A stretch of 63,060 nt of DNA from Cytophagia bacterium. GTDB taxonomy: Bacteria > Bacteroidota > Bacteroidia > Cytophagales > Microscillaceae. The position numbers were made by a program, and so were the translations under genes. The stretch is taken from assembly GCA_004294005.1 (NCBI GenBank), contig RDZP01000003.1, positions 1 through 63,060 on the forward strand. The letters are read 5' to 3'. Under the pieces are notes generated by a model that saw only the letters and a list, made by a program, of their open reading frames with translations, searched no databases and was not told the origin of the DNA. The first letter of the stretch is position 1. Each line of letters starts with the position of its first letter. Below, piece after piece: positions 36,125 through 46,100 of the stretch.

Positions 36125-37219
36125 ATGGATTTAGATATTATGCCTTTGTCTGCTTGGGCAGGCTCAGATATACGACCTTTGATAATTGCAGGTCCTTGTA
36201 GTGCCGAATCAGAAGAACAAGTTTTTAAAACATGTTCAGAACTCAAACAAAAAAATGTAAGTATTTTTAGAGCAGGTATTTGGAAACCACGTACAAGACC
36301 TAATAGTTTTGAAGGATACGGTGAAAAAGCATTGCCTTGGATACAAAATGTTCAAAAAGAATTAGGCATACCTTTTATTATTGAAGTTGCCTCTCCCGAA
36401 CATATCGAGTTGGCACTAAAATATGATATAAAAATGTTTTGGATAGGTGCAAGGACAACTGTTAATCCTTTCAATGTGCAAGCTTTGGCTGACGCATTGA
36501 GAGGTGTTGATGTGCCTTTGTTAATCAAAAACCCTGTTAATCCTGATTTATCTTTGTGGATAGGTGCAATAGAACGCATTTATCAAGCAGGTTTAAAAAA
36601 AATCGCTGTCATTCACAGAGGTTTTTCGGCGTTGCATAAATCAAAATATCGTAATGAACCTATGTGGCAATTAGCCCTCGAACTTAAAACAGAAATTCCA
36701 AATATTCCTATTATAGGCGACCCAAGTCATATTGCAGGCAAACGTGAATACCTCTTAGAATTGGCACAAAGAGCTTTGGATTTGAATTTTGATGGTTTGA
36801 TGATAGAATCGCATATCAATCCTGATGTGGCTTTGAGTGATGCGGCTCAACAAGTTACACCTACTGATTTTTATCAACTTCTGTCTAATTTAAAATATAG
36901 AATTGTACGTGCTGAAAGCGAAAATGCTTTTTTTATCAATCAATTAGACCAAATTCGTCAGCAAATTGATAGTGCAGACAGAGAATTAATAGAAATTCTT
37001 AAAACAAGAATGGCATTAGTAGAAAAAGCCTGTGAATATAAAATTGAAAATAATGTTACTATTTTTCAAGTAGAACGTTGGAATGAGATTTTTCGTAGCC
37101 GTTCAGAGTGGGCAAAAAAAATGCAATTAAACCCTGAATTTATTAGCGAAATTTACAAACTAATTCATATTGAGTCTATCAAACAACATACTGAATTGAT
37201 GAGTAAAACCAAAGTGTAA
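36125..37219 (+). CDS. Bifunctional DAHP synthase / chorismate mutase type II
   Basis: 364 residues. Residues about 1-260 are a 3-deoxy-7-phosphoheptulonate synthase of the KDO8P-synthase-like class: PLIIAGPCSAESEEQ, FRAGIWKPRTRPNSFEGYG, FWIGARTTVNPF, LLIKNPVNPDL, HRGFSA and GDPSHIAGKREYL. Residues about 265-360 are an AroQ-type chorismate mutase helix domain (LDQIRQQIDSADRELIEILKTRM). The fusion joins entry into the shikimate pathway with the committed step to phenylalanine and tyrosine, and in relatives the mutase domain gives feedback control of the synthase. It is a cytoplasmic enzyme. A structured dispersed repeat lies 38 bases after the stop. Confidence 0.95.
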   Translation: MDLDIMPLSAWAGSDIRPLIIAGPCSAESEEQVFKTCSELKQKNVSIFRAGIWKPRTRPNSFEGYGEKALPWIQNVQKELGIPFIIEVASPEHIELALKYDIKMFWIGARTTVNPFNVQALADALRGVDVPLLIKNPVNPDLSLWIGAIERIYQAGLKKIAVIHRGFSALHKSKYRNEPMWQLALELKTEIPNIPIIGDPSHIAGKREYLLELAQRALDLNFDGLMIESHINPDVALSDAAQQVTPTDFYQLLSNLKYRIVRAESENAFFINQLDQIRQQIDSADRELIEILKTRMALVEKACEYKIENNVTIFQVERWNEIFRSRSEWAKKMQLNPEFISEIYKLIHIESIKQHTELMSKTKV

Positions 37220-37257
37220 GAATTGAAATAAAAAAATGAATTAAATACAATAATTTT

Positions 37258-37371
37258 GGGCGATTACATGCTATCGTGCAAAGCACAGAGCCAAAAAGAG
37301 AGAAAAAAACTTCGGAAACCTTGTTTTTTTCTCTCTTTTTGTCTCTGCAAGCCTGCTTCTATCACTATCGC
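37258..37371 (+). repeat. Dispersed structured element, copy A
   Basis: Begins GGGCGATTAC and ends CACTATCGC. The terminal GCGAT and ATCGC are complementary. Inside lie a small hairpin GTGC-AAA-GCAC and a long hairpin whose arms are A5-GAGAG-A7-C and G-T7-CTCTC-T5. Two more copies are at 47116-47227 (same strand) and 49323-49436 (opposite strand). The flanks of copies A and B are also alike: TAATTTT or ATAATTTT before and AAAATACAA after. Confidence 0.85.
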
Positions 37372-37393
37372 AAAATACAAAAAAAATAAAAAA

Positions 37394-37476
37394 AATCCTG
37401 AATATCTTGAAATCCTGTCAAAAAAAAATCCTGAAAATCCTGTCAAAAAAAAATCCTGAAAATCCTGTCAAAAAAA
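37394..37476 (+). repeat. 25-bp tandem repeat containing paired CCTG motifs
   Basis: Two exact 25-bp units (AATCCTGAAAATCCTGTC followed by seven A) at 37427-37451 and 37452-37476 are preceded by a longer degenerate unit from 37394. The array lies between dispersed element copy A and the promoter of the S46 peptidase gene. Confidence 0.75.
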
Positions 37477-37505
37477 ATGAAATTATTATTTTTTATTTAT
37501 TTCAA

Positions 37506-37536
37506 TTTGCTTTTGTAATAAAAAGCACTATCTTTG
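37506..37536 (+). promoter_or_regulatory. Full Bacteroidota promoter of the S46 peptidase gene
   Basis: TTTG at 37506-37509 is followed after 19 bases by TATCTTTG at 37529-37536. The true ATG is at 37575, which this promoter supports over a start 168 bases further upstream. Confidence 0.75.
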
Positions 37537-37574
37537 TAACTAACTTTAATAAATCAATTTTTAAATATACTCAA

Positions 37575-39743
37575 ATGAAAAGAATTTTTATATTTTTATT
37601 TGCTTCTCTTCTGTCTTTCAAAGCAATGGCAGATGAGGGAATGTGGCTCTTAATGTTCTTAGGAAAGAACTATGAGCAAATGAAAAAACAAGGGCTTAAA
37701 CTCAAAGCCGAAGACATTTACAACGTCAATAAAGCAAGTTTGAAAGATGCTATCGTACAATTAAGAAACAATGGACGTGGTTTCTGTACAGGTGAAATCA
37801 TCTCAAAAGAAGGTTTGGTACTTACCAATCATCATTGTGCTTATGACGCTATTCAGTCTCATTCTTCACCTGAAAATGACAGATTAACCAATGGTTTTTG
37901 GGCAAAAAACAAATCAGAAGAATTGGCAAATGAAGGTTTAGAGGTGTCAATTTTAGTGAGAATGGAAGATGTAACGGCAAGAGTTTTAAAAGAACTCAAC
38001 GATAATATGACCGAAAGAGAACGTACTAAAAAAGCAAATGAAATTTTAGCACAAATCAAAAAAGAAACAGAAGAAGCCGAAAAAGCAAAAGGAAACATCA
38101 ATTATGAAGCAACTGTAACAACTTTTTTTGGTGGAAATGAATATTATATGTTAGTTCACGAAATATTCAAAGACATCAGATTGGTGGGTGCACCTCACGA
38201 ATCTATTGGAAAATTTGGTGGTGATACAGATAATTGGATGTGGCCACGTCATACAGGTGATTTTTCAATGCTTAGAATTTATGCAAACAAAAATAATAAA
38301 CCTGCTGATTACTCAAAAGACAATGTTCCTTTCAAACCACGTCATCACCTACCTATCTCTTTAGGAGGAATCAAAGAAGGCGATTTTTCAATGGTAATGG
38401 GCTTTCCTGGTCGTACAGATAGATTTTTAACTTCTTATGGTGTCGATCAAGTTATCTCAACTATCAATCCTTCAAGAGTAAAATTACGTGACAAACGTCT
38501 TCAAACTTGGAAGGAAGATATGGATAAAAGTACTGATATTCGTATCCGTTATGCCTCAAAATACGCTTCTATCGCTAATTATTGGAAATATTTTCAAGGA
38601 GAAGCAATGATTTTGAAACGATTAAACACAGCAGCACAGAAAAAAACATTGGAGAATAGTTTTCAAAAATGGGCTGATGCTGACGCAACACGAAAAACAA
38701 AATATGGCAATGTATTAACTGATTTAGAAAAAGGATATACTGCAAGAGGAAAGTATCTTATCCCAAGAGAATATTTGAATGAAGGATTAGTTGCCCCTGA
38801 AATTGTTACATTTTCAGCACAATCAATGGCTTTATTAGCAGCATTAGATGCTAATTCAGAACCAGACATCAAAAAAGCAGCTGATAATTTCAAAGCAGCA
38901 TTATCTGACCATTTCAAAGATTATAATATGTCAACTGACCAAAAAGTAATGGCAAATTTATACGAAATTTATATCAATGATGTTCCTAATGAATTTCAAC
39001 CTGCTGCTGTCAAAGAAGCAAAAACAAAATATGGTTCGATGGCTAAATTTGCAGAAGAATTATTCAAACAATCTATTTTTGGTGATAAAGCAAAATTGGA
39101 AGCATTCTTAGCGAAACCAACCAAAGAAGTATTGGCAAATGATATGGCATTAAAATTATTCCAAAATATTAGAAAAACTGCTATGTCTTACCCATCAGAC
39201 TTTGCAGAAGGATTGGATAAAAATAATCGTTTGTTTATTGCAGGTGTAAGAGAAATGGATACTAAAAAGTTCTATTATCCTAATGCTAACTCAACTATTC
39301 GCCTCACTTATGGTAAGGTTGGTAGTTATACTGCAAGAGATGCCGTTAAATATAATTTCTTTACAACATTAGATGGCGTGATGGAAAAAGAGGACAATAC
39401 AAATCCTGAATTTGTAGTTCCAAAACAATTACGTGCTATTTATGAGAAAAAAGATTTTGGAAGATATGCTGAAAATGGTACAATTCCATTGGCTTTCATT
39501 ACCAACAACGATATCACAGGTGGTAACTCAGGTAGTCCTGTTATCAATGCAAAAGGTGAAATTATTGGCTGTGCATTTGACGGAAATTGGGAAGCAATGA
39601 GTGGAAATATCGCTTTTGAACCTAACTTGCAACGTTGTATTTGTGTTGATATTCGTTATGTATTATTTACTATCGAAAAAGTAGGTGGTGCAAAAAATTT
39701 GATTGATGAAATGACAATTGTAAACGAGAAAAAAGGGAAATAA
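37575..39743 (+). CDS. S46 family dipeptidyl-peptidase, DPP7 type
   Basis: 722 residues from the ATG at 37575; the longer open frame starts upstream of the promoter and inside the tandem repeat. A signal peptide (1-19, FKAMADEGMW) precedes a bilobal chymotrypsin-like enzyme interrupted by a helical domain. Catalytic residues are His at 86 or 87 (TNHHC), Asp229 (PRHTGDFSM) and Ser652 (GGNSGSPV). Eighteen residues after the Ser lies Gly670 (FDGNWEAMSG). In the characterised enzymes this position is Gly in DPP7, which removes dipeptides with hydrophobic P1, and Arg in DPP11, which prefers Asp and Glu, so this should be DPP7-like. It is periplasmic and serves peptide nutrition. Confidence 0.94.
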   Translation: MKRIFIFLFASLLSFKAMADEGMWLLMFLGKNYEQMKKQGLKLKAEDIYNVNKASLKDAIVQLRNNGRGFCTGEIISKEGLVLTNHHCAYDAIQSHSSPENDRLTNGFWAKNKSEELANEGLEVSILVRMEDVTARVLKELNDNMTERERTKKANEILAQIKKETEEAEKAKGNINYEATVTTFFGGNEYYMLVHEIFKDIRLVGAPHESIGKFGGDTDNWMWPRHTGDFSMLRIYANKNNKPADYSKDNVPFKPRHHLPISLGGIKEGDFSMVMGFPGRTDRFLTSYGVDQVISTINPSRVKLRDKRLQTWKEDMDKSTDIRIRYASKYASIANYWKYFQGEAMILKRLNTAAQKKTLENSFQKWADADATRKTKYGNVLTDLEKGYTARGKYLIPREYLNEGLVAPEIVTFSAQSMALLAALDANSEPDIKKAADNFKAALSDHFKDYNMSTDQKVMANLYEIYINDVPNEFQPAAVKEAKTKYGSMAKFAEELFKQSIFGDKAKLEAFLAKPTKEVLANDMALKLFQNIRKTAMSYPSDFAEGLDKNNRLFIAGVREMDTKKFYYPNANSTIRLTYGKVGSYTARDAVKYNFFTTLDGVMEKEDNTNPEFVVPKQLRAIYEKKDFGRYAENGTIPLAFITNNDITGGNSGSPVINAKGEIIGCAFDGNWEAMSGNIAFEPNLQRCICVDIRYVLFTIEKVGGAKNLIDEMTIVNEKKGK

Positions 39744-39784
39744 TTTTTTTGAACAAATAAAATTTTATCAAAAAATAAATACTT

Positions 39785-39823
39785 AACTTTTGGAGAAATT
39801 TAACTTTCTTCAAAAGTTTTTTT
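39785..39823 (+). terminator. Terminator of the S46 peptidase gene
   Basis: AACTTTTG and AGAAA pair with TTTCT and CAAAAGTT (one bulge), and the stem is followed by seven T. Confidence 0.8.
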
Positions 39824-40112
39824 ATGCCCTAACTAATTATGAATATAGATAATACCGTTTTAAAATGAAAAGTAAGAATTTACAAAAAATATTAAAATTT
39901 AACAGAAAAAAGAAACAAAATTCCAAAAATTCGTAAAATCTGCTTTAGCCGCCTGCAAAAACTTCATTCATTTTAAAAAGTCTAATGTAAAAAATAAGAA
40001 CATTTTTTAAAATTGCTTGTTTTTAATTTTAGTGAATAAGCAAAATACGAAATAAAAAAGTTAATTTATCTAATTTTACCATTATTTTTTCGTTTTATAT
40101 ATAAATTTTATT

Positions 40113-40120
40113 TACTTTTG
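40113..40120 (+). promoter_or_regulatory. -7 box before the giant adhesin gene
   Basis: TACTTTTG lies 65 bases before the ATG. A weak TTCG sits at the -33 position 20 bases upstream. The leader would be about 58 bases. Confidence 0.45.
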
Positions 40121-40184
40121 TAAGATTTTTGTAAATAGTTATTAAAAACACTAAGAATATTATCATAAAAATATTGATTGTTAC

Positions 40185-43100
40185 ATGAAAAGAAAAATTT
40201 TATCCTCAAAAAAATCACTATTCTTACTTTGGCTGATTCTCTCAGGAATTACACTCCAAATCTCCGCACAAGTTACGTTGTATAGTGAAAACTTTGGCAC
40301 AACCACTGCTTTTCCAACAGGCTGGACAAGTAGCAATACAACAAATGGTTGGAGAGAAGTTACTACAACTCCTTCTACTACTTACACTGGTGCTAGCGGT
40401 GGTTCTAATATGAACTTTGCCAATCAAGGTCCTAATGCTGTTGCGCACACACTCACTTATGCTAATAACTTGTCAGCGGCGGGTGCTTTTACACAAGTTA
40501 CTGTTATTTGGGGAGCAAGGGCTACGACAGGTTTTAATCAAACTGTAACCTTCGAATGGCGAAATGGCAATACAGGTACTTGGACAAATGCACCTTATAC
40601 CAATGTAACATCTAACGGAAATTGGTCGTTGATTAATGCTAATGTTAGACTCAATTTGGTAGGTGCTTTGGGGGCTACAGATTTACAATTTAGATTTACG
40701 GTTACTTCCAATAATTCAGGCACATATAGCATTGATGATTTTTCAGTAGTAGGTTCGAGTGCTGTCAATAATGATTGTCGTCAAGTATTTAACACCAACA
40801 GGTTAGTTTGCGGTACAACTACTTTTTCTGATAATAGTAACGGACCAGGTGCTTTGAATGAATTTAATGCTACCACCTTTCCTAATAACAATCGAGGATG
40901 TTTAAGTAGTGGAGAAAATCAATCTGCTTGGTATGCCTTTAGAGTGAGAACTGCAGGTACACTTACTTTTAACATTGTACCTGCTTTGATTACCAATGAT
41001 TATGATTGGGCAATTTGGGGACCTTTTAACAGTATGGACGCTAATTTTAATTGTCAGAATTTAGGAGCCCCTGTCAGGTGTAACTTTGCCCCTGCTAACT
41101 CGCCAGCTCCTATCACAGGCCTAACTGGTATGAACCTTACTGCTACTGGTACCACAACAGGTGGAGGCCCTGCTTTTAACCGCTTCTTAGATGTATTACC
41201 TGGACAAATTTATATTTTATTGGTAGATAATTTTAGTACTTCTACTACTCCTTTTACTTTAGTTTGGAACACAGCGACAGTTACAGCCTCTAATGGTAAT
41301 ACGGTAAGTGGTGGTGGCGGTACTGCAACATTAGCAGCAGCAAGTCCAGGATTTAGAACTCCTGTAAGTGTTGCTTGTAATAAGGCAACTTTTATCAATC
41401 AATCTGCTACTTGTGATGGTACATTAAGTTATTTATGGGATTTTGGTGATGGACAACCTGTTACAGCAGTCAATACACAAAAAGACCCTGTTTATTATTT
41501 TCAAGCAGCAGGTACTTATAATGTGAAACTAACAATTACCATCAACTCACCAGGTAGTCCCAATGACGGTTTGACAGAGGAATTTATAAGACAAGTAGTA
41601 ATTGCAGCTTCCCCACCTACTGCTACTATTAGTAATCTCAATAATAATTATTGTATAGATAGTCCACCTGTTATATTGACAGGAACAGGTAGCCCTACAG
41701 GTGGGACATCAGATTTTACAATTCAGCCCAATGGCTCATCAGCAAGTCAAATTAATAATGCTACACAATTTAATCCTGCTACGTTAGGAGTAGGTACACA
41801 TAGTGTTATTATGCAATACACTTCTCCGCTTGATGCTAACTGTGTAGGACAATCTATAAGACAAATAGTTGTGTCACCAAAAGTAACTCCAACTATTACG
41901 GATTTGGCAAGTACTTATTGCCCCAATACTCCAAATGTCAATCTTGTAGGAAGCCCTGCAGGTGGTACGTTCACAGTAAATGGTACAGCAGCCACTCAAT
42001 TCAATTCAACAGCATTAGGATTAGGAACGCATACAGTTATTTATACTGTAACAAATCCTACTACAACTTGTGTTTCTTCGGTTACACAGACAGTTACCAT
42101 TAATAATACTGCACCTCCCACTATTGCAGCAAGTCTAAATACTTCTTATTGTGTAGGTGGTAATCCTATTACTTTAGTAGGAGTACCTACAGGTGGTACA
42201 TTTACAATTAATGGTACAAATGCAACCGAATTTAATCCAACTACTTTAGGCATTGGCAATCATACTGTTGTTTATACAGCGGCAGGTTGTGTGGCTACTG
42301 CTACACAAGTAGTGGAAGTAAAAGCCAATCCTACACTTACATTTACAGGATTAAATACGCAATATTGCTCAACTGCCGCAGCATTTACATTACAAGCGAC
42401 ACCTGTAGGTGGAACTTTTAAAGTAAATACCGTTACTGCAACACAATTTAGCCCAGTTGCTTTAGGGGTTGGTACACATACAGTTTTGTATGAATATACA
42501 GACCCAACCAATAGTTCTTGTAAAAATACATTATCACAAAGCGTCAATGTATCAGCACTTCCTACTTTGGTAATTACTAATTTGAATGCTAATTATTGCA
42601 TTTCAGCCTCAGCAGTTACACTTGCTGCAACACCTGCGGGAGGAACTTTTACTGTCAATGGAACAGCTGCAACACAATTTATTCCTTCTACTTTGGGCGT
42701 TGGTACACATACAGTTGTTTATAGTTTTACTGATGCCAATGGTTGCTCAAATACAAGAACACAAACCTCACAAGTATTTGCTTTGCCTGTTCTAACCAAT
42801 AATATAGGAACTACTTATTGTTTATCAAATCCTGCTATTACTATGACGGGAACGCCAGGCGGTACATTTACTATCAATGGAACTGCTGCGACACAATTCA
42901 ATCCTGCTACTCTTGGTGTAGGAACTCATACAGTCGTACAAAGCTTTACTGATGCCAATGGTTGCAATAATACACTCAGTAAAAGTGTGGTGGTCAATCC
43001 AAAACCTACTATTAATTTTGTAAGTTTGAATGCTTTTTATTGTGTTGGTGCTTCAAGTTTTGCATTACAAGCAAATCCAACGGGAGGAACATTTAGAATT

Positions 43101-46100
43101 AATGGCGTTACAGCAACACAATTCAACCCTGCTACATTAGGTGTAGGAATGCATACAATAAGATATGATTACGTTTCGCCAACTGATGCAGGTTGTTTTA
43201 ATGATATTAGTCAAACCGTCGAAGTAAAAGCAAGTCCAATCATTAGTATTACTAATTTGAATGCTAATTATTGTGTTACTGCATCAGCAGTTACGCTAAT
43301 AGGTGCGCCTGCAGGAGGAACTTTTACTGTCAATGGAACAGCTGCCACTCAATTTAATCCTAACGCTTTGGGGGTAGGTAATCATACAGTTGTTTATAGC
43401 TTTACTGATGCCAATGGTTGTTCAAATACAACAACGCAAACCTCACAAGTGCTTGCTTTGCCTGTTCTAACCAATAACTTAGTAGATGCTTATTGTTTGA
43501 CGAGTGCTGTTGTTGATATGACAGGTACACCGGGCGGTACATTTACCATTAACGGAACCGCCGCCACACAATTTAACCCTGCTACAATTGGCGTAGGCAT
43601 TTATACAGTCGTGCAAAGTTTTACTGATGCTAATGGTTGCAGCAATACACTTACTAAAACCGTCAATGTCAATGTAAAACCTATACTTAACTTCGTTGCT
43701 TTAAATCCAATTTATTGTATCAACGCACCAAGTTTTGCTTTGAATGCAACACCAACAGGTGGAACATTTAGAATCAACGGCACTATCGCAACGCAATTCA
43801 ATCCTGCTACATTGGGTGTAGGTGTACATACAGTAAGATACGATTACGTTTCACCAACCGATGCAGGTTGTTTCAATGATATTAGTCAAACCGTTGAGGT
43901 AAAACCTATTCCAGTTGTCAATATTACAGGTTTAAATGCTGCTTATTGTACCAGTGTACCAAGTTTTGCTTTGACTGCAACACCTGCGGGTGGAAATTTT
44001 ACCATCAACGGAACGGCTGCCACTCAATTCAATCCTGCTACATTAGGCGCGGGTACACATACCGTTGTCTATAGTTTTACAGATGGAAATGGCTGTACTA
44101 ACACAAGCACAAGTAGTGTTGTTGTCAATCCTTTGCCCGTATTGGCTTTTGTAGGTTTAAATACGAGTTATTGCGATTCTAATGCCTCATTTAACTTAAA
44201 CGCAACCCCTGCAGGTGGTGCTTTCACTATCAACGGAACAGCTGCTACTCAATTCAATCCTATCACATTAGGCGTAGGTAGTTATACAGTCGTTTATAAC
44301 TTTACTGATGTCAATGGTTGTAGCAATAGCATCAATAGAATAGTCAATGTTACTCCAAAACCTGTACTTAACTTTGTTGGTTTAAATACATTTTATTGCG
44401 TCAATAATCCAAGTTTCGCTTTGAATGCAACACCAACAGGTGGAACATTTAGAATTAATGGTACTATTGCAACACAATTCAATCCTACTACATTAGGCGT
44501 GGGTATGCACACAGTAAGATATGATTATATTTTGCCAACCGATGCAGGTTGTTTTAATACAATCACTCAAACCGTTGAAGTAAAACCTATTCCGACTATC
44601 AACATCACAAGTTTAAATGCTGCTTATTGTATCAGTGTGCCAAGTTTTGCTTTGGCTGCAACTCCCGCAGGTGGAACTTTCACCATCAACGGAACATCTG
44701 CTACTCAATTCAATCCTGCTACATTAGGGGCTGGCACGCATACCATTGTATATAGTTTTACAGACGGAAACGGTTGTAACAACACAAGCACAAGAAGTGT
44801 CATTGTTAATCCTTTGCCTGTATTGGCTTTTGTAGGTTTGAATGATACTTATTGTAATTCTAATGCAGCCGTTGTTTTGAACGCAACACCTACAGGTGGT
44901 ACTTTTACAATCAATGGATTATCTGGAACGCAATTTAACCCCGTAGGTCTTGGCAATTATACAATCGTTTATAACTTTACAAATGCCAATGGTTGTAGTG
45001 ATAATATTAGTAAAATAGTAACCGTGATTCCAAAACCTGCACTTAACTTTGTTGGTTTGAATACATTTTATTGTGTCAATAACCCAAGTTTTGCATTACA
45101 AGCAAATCCAACAGGTGGAACATTTAGAATTAATACAATTACCGCTACTCAGTTCAATCCTGCTACATTAGGCGTAGGTCTACACACAGTTACTTACAAT
45201 TATGTTTCGCCAACTGATGCAGGTTGCTTTAATACAATTAGTCAAACTGTTGAAGTGAAACCTATTCCAACTATCAACATTACAAATTTGAATGCTACTT
45301 ATTGTATTAGTGTACCAAGTTTTGCTTTGACCGCAACACCTGTCGGTGGAACTTTTACCATCAATGGAACATCTGCCACTCAATTCAATCCTTCTGCATT
45401 AGGGGCTGGTACACATACAGTTGTTTATAGTTTTACAGACGGAAATGGTTGTAATAACACAAGCACAAGAAGTGTAGTCGTTAATCCTTTGCCTGTTTTG
45501 GCTTTTGTTAGTCTAAAAGATACTTATTGTACTTCAAGTGCTACTTTTGCTTTGACTGCAACGCCTGCAAGTGGAACATTTACAGTGAACGGAATCGCTG
45601 CAACACAATTCAATCCTGCCGCATTAGGCGTAGGCAATTATACAGTCGTTTATAATTATACTGACGGTAATGGTTGTAGCAATCAAATATCAAAAACTGT
45701 TGCTGTGCAATTAAAACCAACAGTAAATATCGTAGGCTTGAATACAAGTTATTGTGTAAGTGATGGTGCAGTTGCATTATCGGCAACTCCCGTAGGTGGA
45801 ACTTTCACTATCAACGGTACAAATGCAACACAATTTAACCCAACTACTTTGGGTGCAGGTACTTATAATGTAAAATATACTTACATTGACCCAAGTGATG
45901 CAGGTTGTTTCAATGATGTTACTGCAATTGTACAAGTATTTCCATTACCTCAAATAGAATGGCAAGGAATTATCGCCGCTTATTGTGTATCTCAACTTAC
46001 ACCTGTCAATCCTATTGTAAAAATTACTTACGCTAACGGAACAATAGACAACCAAGCACAAACATCTTTTATTCCTGCAGCCGTTGGTGCAAGTTCGCAG

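Larger units (their letters stand above)
39744..40184. other. Intergenic region before the giant adhesin gene
   Basis: After the terminator at 39785-39823 it is AT-rich sequence with a -7 box at 40113. No short gene or repeat is visible. Confidence 0.55.

Noticed and set aside
37407-37574. N-terminal extension of the S46 peptidase
   Set aside because: It runs through the 25-bp repeat and over the promoter. The ATG at 37575 begins a proper signal peptide.
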